A DNA stretch of 25,841 bases, from contig JBATSB010000204.1 of the NCBI GenBank assembly GCA_049293015.1, positions 1 to 25,841 of the forward strand, given 5' to 3'. This document shows, one piece after another, positions 7,770 through 15,735 of the stretch. This DNA comes from UBA2330 sp049293015. GTDB lineage: Bacteria; Bacteroidota; Ignavibacteria; Tepidaquicellales; Tepidaquicellaceae. Each line of letters opens with the position of its first letter. The stretch's first letter is position 1. The position numbers were made by a program, and so were the translations under genes. A model generated the notes under the pieces. It had not been told where the DNA came from. It saw only the letters and a list, made by a program, of their open reading frames with translations, and ran no database searches.

Positions 7770-8447
7770 TTATTTCTTTTCGGTTTTTTCTCTTTGAAAT
7801 AATATGTCATCAATAAGCCCATATTTTTTTGCTTCCTCTGCTGACATTATATTATCTCTTTCAGCATCTTCCATTACTTTAGCTTCTGTCTGACCTGAAT
7901 GCTTTGCGATTATTTTAAAAAGTGTCTCTCTTGTTTTTTCCATGTCTCTTGCATGAATCAGAATATCTGTAGTCTGTCCTTGCAGACCGCCTGTCCACGG
8001 CTGATGCATAAGGATCTTTGAATGAGGAAGCGCTTTTCTTTTACCTTCAGCACCACCGGTAAGTAAAAGCTGTCCCATCGATGCTGCCATTCCGACACAC
8101 ATTGTAGTTACATCCGGTTTGATATACTGCATTGTATCATAGATTCCAAGTCCTGCAGTTACACTTCCACCGGGTGAATTTATATAGATCATAATATCTT
8201 TATCCGGATCTTCAGATTCTAAAAATAATAACTGCGCAACTAAAAGCGAAGCAATATCATCATAGATAGCTGTTCCAAGAAAAATTATCCTCTCCTTTAA
8301 AAGCCTCGAATAAATATCATAAGATCTCTCACCTCTTGAAGTCTGCTCGACCACAATAGGTACAAGCTGGCTATTTATTCTATTTATATTATCAAGATTG
8401 TTATGTAAAAGTCTTTCGTTTTTTTTGATTATATCTGTGTAGTTCAT
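7770..8447 (-). CDS. clpP: ATP-dependent Clp protease proteolytic subunit
   Basis: A 225-residue serine protease of peptidase family S14, which forms the cytoplasmic double heptamer that degrades proteins fed by ClpX or ClpA/C. The catalytic triad is intact: S123 in GMAASMG, H148 in ILMHQP and D198 in AERDNIMSAEEA. The N-terminal block VEQTSRGERSYDIYSRLLKER and the INSPGGSVTAG strand match the family closely. The first 30 residues form a lysine/asparagine-rich N-terminal extension, probably a cleaved propeptide or axial-loop region. It lies 22 bp downstream of tig, the usual bacterial order, but clpX does not follow; a DUF2723 gene does. Confidence 0.97.
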   Translation of the reverse strand: MNYTDIIKKNERLLHNNLDNINRINSQLVPIVVEQTSRGERSYDIYSRLLKERIIFLGTAIYDDIASLLVAQLLFLESEDPDKDIMIYINSPGGSVTAGLGIYDTMQYIKPDVTTMCVGMAASMGQLLLTGGAEGKRKALPHSKILMHQPWTGGLQGQTTDILIHARDMEKTRETLFKIIAKHSGQTEAKVMEDAERDNIMSAEEAKKYGLIDDILFQREKTEKK

Positions 8448-8469
8448 AAAATTATTTTTATTAATTTAA

Positions 8470-9753
8470 TTAATTAGCTTTAGTATCTTCTTTGGTTCTT
8501 AATTCAGGAATCTCTTCGATCTCAGCATTTTCAATTATCAGATCCAGTACCTTGTCATTAAGCAATCTCATTTTTACATCTTCATTTTGTTTATATGCTT
8601 CGACAAGTTTATCTACCGGCATGTTAAATCTTGCTGCATATGTTTCGGCAAGTTTCTTATAACTTTCCTCATCGACTTCAAGCTTTTCATCTTCAATAAG
8701 TTTATCCCTTATCAGAAACCACTTCGCCTGTAATATCGCATCGACTCTTCTTTCTTTTCTGAATTCCTCTTCGATAAAATCAGCAGGTATTTTCTTACCT
8801 TTATATTGCTGCTTATAATCCTCTACCATTGAATCAAGAATGACATCAATATATCTTTCAGGTGCAGGGACATCATTGACTTTGATCATTTCATTTACAA
8901 CTTCGGATTTCAATTCTCTTTCAGTAATACCGTCATAGATTTTCAGAAGCTCACCTTTTAGTTCTTCTTTAAATTCCTTTTCATCTTTGAGACCTTCTTT
9001 GCCTGTTACAGATTTAAAAAATTCTTCATTCATTTCAGGATAAATGATTTTCTCAACTTTTGTACAGGTGATCTGAACTTTCTTTGGACCGCCTTCGGCA
9101 TTTTTTGAATCTATGATCCTGACTTCACCTTCTTTTATTCCCGACATACCTTCTTTAAACTCAGGATAAATTTCAGGATTACCAAGAAACACTTTAAGAT
9201 CATTCTGTGACTGACCTACCAGTATGGTTCCGTCTTCATCAAGATTCTGAAGATTTACAGTTACCATATAATCATCATCTGCAGCTACTCCGTCTATCTC
9301 ATAAGTTGCACTGCGGAATCTATGATAATTTATTTCATCTTCGATAAGTGATTTATCAATTTTATTAACTTTCTTTTTCAGTGAAAGTCCTTTGAATTTT
9401 TCTATCTTTACATCAGGCATGACATCAAACTCAACCTTGAAGTCAAGTTTTTCCTTTGGTTTATAATCTAAATCCGTGATCGCGCCTTTACTTATTACAT
9501 CAAGTTTATTATCGGTAATATATTTGAAAAATATTTCCCCTGCAATATCCTCAAGAGCATTATATTCAATACCTTCACCAAATTGCCTTTTGATCATATT
9601 TAAAGGAGCTTTGCCCTTTCTGAATCCGGGTAAAGTTGCTTTCTTTCTATAGCTTTCTATTGCTTTATCGAAATAGGGAGTGAGTTCTTCATATGTGAGC
9701 GTTGCCTCAATTTCTTTACGTGAGTTTTCCTTGTCGTTTAACTTAATATCCAA
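8470..9753 (-). CDS. tig: trigger factor, ribosome-associated chaperone
   Basis: A 427-residue chaperone that binds ribosomal protein L23 at the tunnel exit and shields new chains. The N-terminal domain (1 to about 115) carries the ribosome-binding loop GFRKGKAP at 43-50. A degenerate FKBP-type PPIase domain lies at about 150-245 (DDDYMVTVNLQNLDEDGT, FKEGMSGIKEGEVRII). The helical substrate-binding C-terminal domain follows (about 250-427), ending in a charged tail. Length is normal. The start codon is TTG at 9753: no in-frame ATG is near, a stop lies three codons upstream, and the reading M-D-I-K-L aligns with known trigger factor N-termini. No clear Shine-Dalgarno is present. It is the first gene of a likely tig-clpP operon. 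Confidence 0.95.
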   Translation of the reverse strand: MDIKLNDKENSRKEIEATLTYEELTPYFDKAIESYRKKATLPGFRKGKAPLNMIKRQFGEGIEYNALEDIAGEIFFKYITDNKLDVISKGAITDLDYKPKEKLDFKVEFDVMPDVKIEKFKGLSLKKKVNKIDKSLIEDEINYHRFRSATYEIDGVAADDDYMVTVNLQNLDEDGTILVGQSQNDLKVFLGNPEIYPEFKEGMSGIKEGEVRIIDSKNAEGGPKKVQITCTKVEKIIYPEMNEEFFKSVTGKEGLKDEKEFKEELKGELLKIYDGITERELKSEVVNEMIKVNDVPAPERYIDVILDSMVEDYKQQYKGKKIPADFIEEEFRKERRVDAILQAKWFLIRDKLIEDEKLEVDEESYKKLAETYAARFNMPVDKLVEAYKQNEDVKMRLLNDKVLDLIIENAEIEEIPELRTKEDTKAN

Positions 9754-10030
9754 CTTATTTTATACTTTTATTTTAAAAACAGTAAAATTACTCAAATAGG
9801 CAGGAAGTAACAAGGAATTAAATAATGAGAAACTGCTAAGAATTCAATGCCGTCCAAAACAATTTATATATCGAATAAATTTTGCAAAATATAAACAGAT
9901 CATTGAATTTTATTTGTCTCAACAACTTACCTCCACTTTGCCCCAATGCCATTAAGTTTAGGGGTTTTTTAATTATAATTTGATTAATATAAATTTTTAA
10001 TTTAAAAGTTCAAGCTCCTCCCCTTTTTTC
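9754..10030. other. upstream region of tig, no gene seen
   Basis: This AT-rich spacer must carry the tig promoter, but I cannot place a convincing Bacteroidota -33/-7 pair. Near 9946-9978 a CCCC...GGGG pair is followed by six T residues on the plus strand; the stem is short and the loop long, so a terminator is doubtful. No open frame with coding character was found. Confidence 0.4.
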
Positions 10031-11622
10031 CGAGACTGTCTCAAAAGCCCAAAGTTTTTCGTCTCGTTTTGGCTGAATCAGACTTTTTTTTTGTCAAAAT
10101 TACAGTTTTAAAAAAAGAAAATAAAACTTATCCTTTTCAGGTAAATTTTATTTTTCCATTTGCCCAAAACTTATACATCTTCTTTAAATTTGATGTTGTA
10201 CATAGCATATACCATTGAGTTTTTGCACCTTCTTTTCCAAAAAATGTAAATCTCCTAAAGCTTTCTATTTCTTTGATTAGTGCAAATATTGGTTCGATTA
10301 ATGCTTTCCGACGTTTTAATTTCTCTTTGTTATCTTCAAGCTCCTGATATTCTATCTGCTTTTGTACTACCTTTCTAAACGGATTTAACTTCACTACTCT
10401 TCCTGTTTTGCTATTACTGCATTCCCAACGGTTGGGACAACCTTCAAAATCTTTACATTTGTATTTTCTTAATTTGTATCTTTTGTTTTTTGAATCTTCC
10501 ATTTTTAAAAACTCTAACTCTTTCAACTCAGGGCAAATCAATACATCCTTTTCTTCATTATGTTTAAAATTACTTGCATGATATGGTAAATCTTTTCTTG
10601 GACTTGTCGATATGTTTGATTTTTCTGTGACGTTTAATAATACTTTATATTCTTTTTCTGTTGCTGCTGATATTTGTTCTGATGTTGCATAGCCTGAATC
10701 TGCTAACGTTACTTCCGCGGTTTTATCTATCGTTGCTTTCACTTCATCTATCATCGGTACTAAGCTCTCTGCATCATTTTCATTATTTATTAAATCTATT
10801 CCTACTAATATTTGATTCTTATCATCTACCACTGCTTGTGCATTATAGGACAATTCCTTCTTTCCTGCATTGCGCATTACACGGGCTTCTTTCTCTTTCG
10901 GATGCATATTATTTCGCTTTATTTCTTTTAGTTCTTTTAGAGCTTCTTTTATTTTCTCTCGCATCTTTTCTTTATCCTGAAGCTCTTCAGGTAATGTATA
11001 TTCTCCTTCTTCTTCAGATTCATTTAATTCTATTTCCTTTTCCATCTGTCCTATTTTTTCATCCAATTTCTTTAGTATCTCTTCAAGCTTTTTCTTATTT
11101 AATACACCTGAATTTGATGACCTGGCTTTGATCTTAGTTCCGTCTAATGCATTTATTACCATTGATACTAAGTCAAGCTTTATAGCTGTCTGTACTGATT
11201 CTTTAAATAATTTTCTTATGCTTAATTTATTTTCCTTCCAAAATCTCCAAAGTGTATTATGATCAGGATATTTCATTCCACTAAGCCAGATCAATGGCAT
11301 GCTGCTTTTACTTTCTATTTCTAATTTTCTTGAACTACGTGTCCTGTGGAAATATCCGTAAAGCCATATCTTCAAAAGCAGATTAGAACTATAAAATGGT
11401 CTGCCAATTTCATTTGTCATTTTTTTAAATCCTATTTCTTTCAGATCAAGACTTTCTACAAACTCTCGGATATATCTTGCCGGATGATCTTTACTTACCC
11501 AGTCTTCTATCGAGGGTGGAAGTAAAAATTCCTGATCGTAATTTGCTTTTATTGGTTTAGCCATCTTAAATATTTTGTTTCATAAAAATAACTATTTCCC
11601 TAATTTGTTTGAGACACTTTCG
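10031..11622 (-). mobile_element. IS1182-family insertion sequence
   Basis: The element spans one transposase gene and short flanks bounded by imperfect terminal inverted repeats. The left end CGAGACTGTCTCAAA (10031-10045) and the reverse complement of 11608-11622, CGAAAGTGTCTCAAA, match at 13 of 15 positions. A TGTCTCAAA core is typical of IS1182-type ends. The right flank (from 11621) reads CGCTTGCGGGGTGGG, part of a GC-rich hairpin repeat found intact at 15321-15355 and 15703-15735, so the IS seems inserted at the centre of such a repeat. No clear target duplication was found. The outermost 2-6 bp of each end are uncertain, because the right-end CG may belong to the repeat. Confidence 0.8.
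10137..11564 (-). CDS. IS1182-family DDE transposase, intact
   Basis: A 475-residue cut-and-paste type transposase. The N-terminus carries the DUF772-like DNA-binding region with LLPPSIEDWVSKDHPARYIREFVESL (13-38) and GRPFYSSNLLLKIWLYGYF, the standard opening of the family. The catalytic triad is visible as D141 (NALDGTKIKA), D289 (LADSGYATSEQ) and E424 (RKALIEPIFALIKE). An insertion of charged coiled coil lies at about 155-225. A cysteine cluster C344, C370, C376, C382 suggests a small zinc site before the last catalytic residue. No frameshift or internal stop is present and the length is usual, so it may be active. The ATG at 11564 is 58 bp inside the right IS end. Confidence 0.93.
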   Translation of the reverse strand: MAKPIKANYDQEFLLPPSIEDWVSKDHPARYIREFVESLDLKEIGFKKMTNEIGRPFYSSNLLLKIWLYGYFHRTRSSRKLEIESKSSMPLIWLSGMKYPDHNTLWRFWKENKLSIRKLFKESVQTAIKLDLVSMVINALDGTKIKARSSNSGVLNKKKLEEILKKLDEKIGQMEKEIELNESEEEGEYTLPEELQDKEKMREKIKEALKELKEIKRNNMHPKEKEARVMRNAGKKELSYNAQAVVDDKNQILVGIDLINNENDAESLVPMIDEVKATIDKTAEVTLADSGYATSEQISAATEKEYKVLLNVTEKSNISTSPRKDLPYHASNFKHNEEKDVLICPELKELEFLKMEDSKNKRYKLRKYKCKDFEGCPNRWECSNSKTGRVVKLNPFRKVVQKQIEYQELEDNKEKLKRRKALIEPIFALIKEIESFRRFTFFGKEGAKTQWYMLCTTSNLKKMYKFWANGKIKFT

Positions 11623-11709
11623 CTTGCGGGGTGGGGGTGGGGTTGAAGATTTGCAGTGAATTTTTTCGCAGAGTCCGAAAAGCACGTGACTTTTTGGAAA
11701 TATAAAAAT

Positions 11710-11816
11710 CCGGAATATCCATTGAGTTTTCAATGTGACTGGATTCCAGCTAGGAGCACGCTGGAATGACAAAATGGGGGGCACCCTGGAATGATAAATG
11801 TTGGGGCACGTTTGGA
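11710..11816. repeat. dispersed TGGATTCCAGC/GCTGGAATGACA repeat, copy 1
   Basis: The stretch reads GGAATATCC... then TGACTGGATTCCAGCTAGGA, GCACGCTGGAATGACAAAAT and a decayed second GGAATGA unit. A second copy with the same order and spacing is at 18549-18659. GGATTCCAGC and GCTGGAATGA pair as a short hairpin. Repeats of this general sequence are known in many bacterial genomes. Confidence 0.7.
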
Positions 11817-11841
11817 AATAAAAATTTTAGTTTTGGATTTA

Positions 11842-11922
11842 CCTCCAAGTCTCTAAGATTAAAAAGTTAAGAATCATTAATAAAAAATTCCTTTGAGTCT
11901 TTAAGCCTTCAAGATCTTGAGA
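11842..11922. repeat. octamer-repeat hairpin, degenerate
   Basis: The left arm is CCTCCAAG-TCTCTAAG (11842-11857) and the right side carries CTTTGAGT-CTTTAAGC-CTTCAAGA-TCTTGAGA (11891-11922). Units follow each other every 8 bp, and left and right are roughly complementary. It is an eroded member of the family at 15391-15455. Confidence 0.5.
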
Positions 11923-11942
11923 TAAGTTTAAACATTGAAATA

Positions 11943-12020
11943 CCACAAAGTCACTAAGACACAAAGTAAAAAAATTTAAACTATATTTTTTTAAACCTTC
12001 GTGCCTCAGTGTCTTTGGGG
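11943..12020. repeat. octamer-repeat hairpin with 24-bp arms
   Basis: The left arm CCACAAAG-TCACTAAG-ACACAAAG (11943-11966) pairs with CTTCGTGC-CTCAGTGT-CTTTGGGG (11997-12020): 19 of 24 positions are Watson-Crick, with further G-T pairs possible. Each arm is three 8-bp units. The AT-rich loop contains a T-run and an A-run, so in either direction the structure could also slow transcription. Confidence 0.6.
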
Positions 12021-12058
12021 TAAGTATTTTTTTAAAAACAACAACTATGAAAGATCCC

Positions 12059-15000
12059 TCACGGTCTCATCACACTCACAAAATTAAATGCATTATTATC
12101 TGCCATCGATGCATCAGCCACATCAACAAAATCATCTCCCGTCAGATCTGATACGACATAACCTGTCAGAAAATTTGCTGCGTCGTTATCAATAATTGAC
12201 AGATCACTTACATCGATCGTGCCGTCCTGATTTACATCGCCGGAATAAATACAGAATCTAATGTATGTGCCGGTTACTTTGATAAGATTCTGTCCGTATA
12301 CATTTGAAGTGTCTGTTATATAGATATTAACAATGCCCGCATTAAATGAAATTGCAGAGTCACTCCAGATCTCTATCGAATTTCGATGATTAAGAGTAAT
12401 ATAGTAAGGACCACCGTTTGTAATTGAACCGAAACCTGCAAGTACATCACCAAGTGAGGAGTAAACTGTTCTTGATGAATCAACTATTCCATATGGGGAA
12501 GTTTTATTTCTGAGTTTAAATGTGACTGTATCAGGATCTACACCCATGCTTGAAGGATGATATCTGCCCTGAATACGGACTAAGGTATATAATCTATAAG
12601 CATTTACCTGGTATTTTAAAACTGTCATTTTATGACCATTTATTGAATCATAACTTGTACCTGCGACATAGACATTGCTTCCTGAGATCGCTACAGGTTT
12701 GTTTGTTGCCGGAATATCATCTCCATCTGTTTCACCATTATATAGCAATCCAAATGTTCCTGTATAATGGAAATGAATATCCGGTGATGAAGACGGGTGT
12801 TTCCAATTATTTGCGGTATAAAAATTACCCGCTGAATTCATTGCGCCTCCATAACAGATATTATCAAAATTTCCACCGTTGACGTCAAATCCCCATAGTT
12901 CATTTCCTAAAGTATCGACAGACCAATAATAAAGCGCAAGCCCGGGACCAAATGAATGATCAAGATTCCCTGCAACTCTTATTTGCGAAGTTAAAGAATC
13001 ATACTTCAGAAAAACTCCTCCTTCTTTTAATACATTACTGTATGTCTTTGTCTGCACCCAGTTCAGTGCACCTCCGGGAGCATACTTTGCAATGAACATA
13101 TCATTGCCGGTGGTTAAATTATATAAAGTTCCTGTAATATATATGTTACCGCTTTTATCAACATCAATTGATCTCAGTTCATCGTCCCCTGTTGCAGTTC
13201 CGGAAAAAGTACGTGACCACTGCTCAGTACCTGAAGAATTATATTTCACTAAAGCAATGTCCGTTTTGCCGTCAGAGGCAGTGACAGTACCACCTACATA
13301 GATATTTCCGTTCTTGTCTCTGATCATTGTATGAGGAACATCATCACCACTTATCACTGAACCGTAAACTCTTGCCCATTGCGATGTACCTGCATTGTTA
13401 AATTTATAAATTATAAAACTCAGATCACCGCCAATGCCTGTAAATTCACCTGTCACATAAATATTGCCGGCAGGATCAACATCAATATTCCTGCCTGCAT
13501 CATCTCCATAGGTCCCCGGAATAACTACAGACCATTGACTTGTTCCGTTTGAATCAACCTTACCTATTACAATATCCTGACCATTGGCAGGAACAGAAAA
13601 CACAGTACCTGTATAGTAAACATTTCCTAGCGTATCGACAGCAATTGAATTTCCTTCATCAAAAGCATTGTATCCTGCGAATGTTCCGCCTGTATTAAAC
13701 ACCCATTTACGGTCACCCGCAGGATTATATTTTACAATCTGAATATTATCTCCATACTGTGTAGTCCTTGCCTTTCCGATCACATAGGCATTACCTTTTT
13801 TATCTGTCACAATTTCTTTTGCAACATCCTGCGTGATCTGCGCTCCATAAAATTTAACTGTCCACTGAGGCACACCTGTAGAATTATATTTGATCGTTGC
13901 AAAGTCAGTACCTGAATTTCCTGTTGTACCGGTCACAATTAAATTTCCGGAATTATCCAGGTCAATGGCAGAAGCTGATTCAAATTCTCCGGCAGCAAGA
14001 TCAACTACTTTTGTATATTGCACTACTCCGTTAGTATTATATTTGATCGTTAGGTAACTTCCGAAGTAAGAATAATCTGAAGCACCTGCAAGATAAACAT
14101 TACCGGAATTATCGCAAACTATATCCTTTACAAGATCCACATATCCTCCGGGTCCATTATACATATTCATCCATTGTTGCACTCCACTGGAATCATACTT
14201 AACAGTTCGTATATTCCCCTGCCCGCCGGAATGACTCACTCCGGTTACATAAATATTTTCATTCTCATCCAATGCCATTTTGTCTGCAAGGTCAATATAA
14301 TCCGGAGATGCATTATATTTTCTTGTCCAGATCGTATCGCCTGTTGTAGGATTATATTTGATTGTTTTATAATCACTTGAAGTCACTAAGTCCCGATAGT
14401 CTCCGGTTACATAGACATTTCCTGACTTACCAACTCTGACGCATTTTGCCGAACTCTGAAATGTACCAGGACTTTTAAAAATCTTTAGCCATTGCTGGAC
14501 ACCTGTAGAATTTAATTTTATCGTGAGATAACTTTTTGATGTATTCGAATCACAACTTCCTGTTATATACATACTGCCGGATGCATCAATATCCATGTCG
14601 TGAATATATACATAACTATAACCTGTCGGCATATTGATAAGATTAGTGTAGATCACATTTCCTGATGAATCATACTTTGCTCCGAAAGCTTTGTTAGCAG
14701 AGTATCCGGCGATATAACAATTCCCCAAAGTATCAGCAGTTACCTTAGCAACAAAATCACTTGAGCCTGGCACACCAGGATCAAATTCTTTCTGCCACTT
14801 CTCATTACCAGACTCGTCGTACTTTATTATTTTTATGTACTGAGTAAGTCCCGAGAATGCAACTTCGCCTGCAACATAAACATAAGACTTTGTCCCATTT
14901 TTGTAAAGAGCTATTGATTTTCCTACTTCGCCGGTATATTCTGAAGATGTATTAAATGTCTTCCCCCATTTATACTTTCCTGAAGAACTATATTTTATCG

Positions 15001-15214
15001 TCACCATATCATTTACACTATAACCATTACTGTTCAAGCCGGTAATATAAACATTTCCGTTTGCATCAGTCACAACATCATATGCAACCTGCGATCTCGC
15101 TCCCGGATCACTGTAATGTTTTGCCCATTTAAATCCCTCCTGAGCAAAGGACGTTTCATTTATCAAAAAGAAAATTGAACCGAAGATAAGTAAAATCAAT
15201 CTTAAATTTTTCAT
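12059..15214 (-). CDS. secreted SBBP beta-propeller repeat protein with dockerin-like C-terminus
   Basis: A 1051-residue exported protein. Residues 1-24 form a signal peptide (hydrophobic core LILLIFGSIFFLI, cut near SFA-Q). About 15 SBBP-type repeats (PF06739) follow at roughly 55-60-residue spacing up to about residue 880. Each has a core such as IDVDKSGNIYITG followed by TIKYNSSGVPQW; together they should fold as one or two beta-propellers. Residues about 885-985 form a further beta domain. The tail (about 992-1051) has two calcium-loop motifs, DVNQDGTIDVSDL and DLTGDDFVDVADA, in the arrangement of a type I dockerin. Unlike the two proteins at 24017-25841 it has no NPFNP linker or T9SS domain. 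No cohesin is visible nearby. The role is unknown; adhesion or surface binding is plausible. Confidence 0.88.
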   Translation of the reverse strand: MKNLRLILLIFGSIFFLINETSFAQEGFKWAKHYSDPGARSQVAYDVVTDANGNVYITGLNSNGYSVNDMVTIKYSSSGKYKWGKTFNTSSEYTGEVGKSIALYKNGTKSYVYVAGEVAFSGLTQYIKIIKYDESGNEKWQKEFDPGVPGSSDFVAKVTADTLGNCYIAGYSANKAFGAKYDSSGNVIYTNLINMPTGYSYVYIHDMDIDASGSMYITGSCDSNTSKSYLTIKLNSTGVQQWLKIFKSPGTFQSSAKCVRVGKSGNVYVTGDYRDLVTSSDYKTIKYNPTTGDTIWTRKYNASPDYIDLADKMALDENENIYVTGVSHSGGQGNIRTVKYDSSGVQQWMNMYNGPGGYVDLVKDIVCDNSGNVYLAGASDYSYFGSYLTIKYNTNGVVQYTKVVDLAAGEFESASAIDLDNSGNLIVTGTTGNSGTDFATIKYNSTGVPQWTVKFYGAQITQDVAKEIVTDKKGNAYVIGKARTTQYGDNIQIVKYNPAGDRKWVFNTGGTFAGYNAFDEGNSIAVDTLGNVYYTGTVFSVPANGQDIVIGKVDSNGTSQWSVVIPGTYGDDAGRNIDVDPAGNIYVTGEFTGIGGDLSFIIYKFNNAGTSQWARVYGSVISGDDVPHTMIRDKNGNIYVGGTVTASDGKTDIALVKYNSSGTEQWSRTFSGTATGDDELRSIDVDKSGNIYITGTLYNLTTGNDMFIAKYAPGGALNWVQTKTYSNVLKEGGVFLKYDSLTSQIRVAGNLDHSFGPGLALYYWSVDTLGNELWGFDVNGGNFDNICYGGAMNSAGNFYTANNWKHPSSSPDIHFHYTGTFGLLYNGETDGDDIPATNKPVAISGSNVYVAGTSYDSINGHKMTVLKYQVNAYRLYTLVRIQGRYHPSSMGVDPDTVTFKLRNKTSPYGIVDSSRTVYSSLGDVLAGFGSITNGGPYYITLNHRNSIEIWSDSAISFNAGIVNIYITDTSNVYGQNLIKVTGTYIRFCIYSGDVNQDGTIDVSDLSIIDNDAANFLTGYVVSDLTGDDFVDVADASMADNNAFNFVSVMRP

Positions 15215-15320
15215 TGTGATGTTTTTTAGATTTATAAAAATAATTTTTTAAAACTTAATATTAAATCGGACAATTTTACCTCTAAGGCTCTAAGACTCAA
15301 AGGAATTGTTTTTGCTTTTA

Positions 15321-15355
15321 CCCTCACCGCTTGCGGGGAGGGCAAGGGTGGGGTT
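15321..15355. repeat. GC-rich REP-like hairpin repeat, copy 1
   Basis: The repeat begins CCCTCACCGCTTGCGGGGAG and continues into GGCAAGGGTGGGG. CCGC/GCGG and CCCTCACC/GGGTGGGG can pair in a nested way. It recurs at 15703-15735, and its right half is at 11621-11646 next to the IS. Confidence 0.7.
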
Positions 15356-15390
15356 GCGAAAACGAGTAAAGGAGATATTTAATAAATTTA

Positions 15391-15455
15391 CCTCTAAGGC
15401 TCTAAGACTCAAAGATTTTAAAGTTTCAAAACTTTGAGGCTTTGAGCCTTTGAGG
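15391..15455. repeat. octamer-repeat hairpin with 24-bp arms
   Basis: The left arm is CCTCTAAG-GCTCTAAG-ACTCAAAG (15391-15414) and the right arm CTTTGAGG-CTTTGAGC-CTTTGAGG (15432-15455). They pair at 21 of 24 positions around a 17-nt loop. The same left arm without a partner is at 15279-15302, and part of a right arm at 15754-15769. Confidence 0.7.
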
Positions 15456-15503
15456 CAATTGCAATATAAATTAGTCTGTTTAGAATTATTGTTTTCATTT
15501 CTC

Positions 15504-15585
15504 GCCGTTGATGGTGTTCCAAAAAGTTTAACTGTAGTATTTGAATTTACTGTATAGTCTCTTAAACTTTTTGGCCACCAACAAC
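15504..15585. repeat. solo hairpin of the GTTGTTGGTG family
   Basis: Arms 15507-15529 (GTTGATGGTGTTCC...AAGTTT) and 15564-15585 (AAACTTTTTGGCCACC...) flank a 34-nt loop that is similar to the loop at 2387-2421 (both contain GAATTTA.TGTA and TCTCTT). It is therefore a dispersed single copy of the 80-bp left part of the unit at 2359-2587. Confidence 0.75.
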
Positions 15586-15604
15586 AATAGCAAACCCCTC
15601 CCAG

Positions 15605-15628
15605 CCTCCCCTTTGGACAATGGGGAGG
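15605..15628. repeat. CCTCCCC/GGGGAGG hairpin
   Basis: A 7-bp GC stem (CCTCCCC at 15605-15611, GGGGAGG at 15622-15628) has a 10-nt loop. It is GC-rich in otherwise AT-rich DNA and not followed by a T-run, so it is a REP-like repeat rather than a terminator. Confidence 0.5.
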
Positions 15629-15702
15629 TGTCAGAACTTTTCAATTAAAAATTTAAGTATTCACATTATATATAATAATATAAATTAACTTAATTGCCTT
15701 TA

Positions 15703-15735
15703 CCCTCACCGCTTGCGGGGAGGGCAAGGGTGGGT
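15703..15735. repeat. GC-rich REP-like hairpin repeat, copy 2
   Basis: This matches 15321-15355 over the whole block (CCCTCACCGCTTGCGGGGAG then GGCAAGGGTGGG). It is followed by the octamer fragment CTTAGAGT-CTTTGAGG at 15754-15769, so both families sit side by side again. Confidence 0.7.

Larger units (their letters stand above)
11623..12058. other. repeat-filled spacer between IS and SBBP gene
   Basis: No real gene is seen here. From left to right it holds the remaining half of a GC-rich hairpin repeat (to about 11646), a copy of the TGGATTCCAGC...GCTGGAATGACA repeat (11710-11816), a degenerate octamer-repeat hairpin (11842-11922) and a strong octamer-repeat hairpin (11943-12020). The last lies 38 bp beyond the stop codon of the SBBP gene on its transcribed side and could act as its 3' end structure. 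Confidence 0.6.

Noticed and set aside
9946..9978. terminator at CCCC...GGGGTTTTTT
   Set aside because: Only four pairs with a loop of about 16 nt, and no plus-strand gene ends there.
10661..11131. 156-residue plus-strand frame opposite the transposase
   Set aside because: Antisense shadow of an intact DDE transposase; Leu/Ser/His-rich text typical of antisense reading.
11566..11784. 72-residue minus-strand open frame upstream of the transposase
   Set aside because: It is made of the IS end, the GC-rich hairpin and the TGGATTCCAGC repeat read through (SFQRAPSWNPVT type text), a known source of false proteins.
12550..14380. several plus-strand frames opposite the SBBP repeats
   Set aside because: They are antisense shadows of a repetitive coding sequence that has intact signal peptide, repeats and tail.
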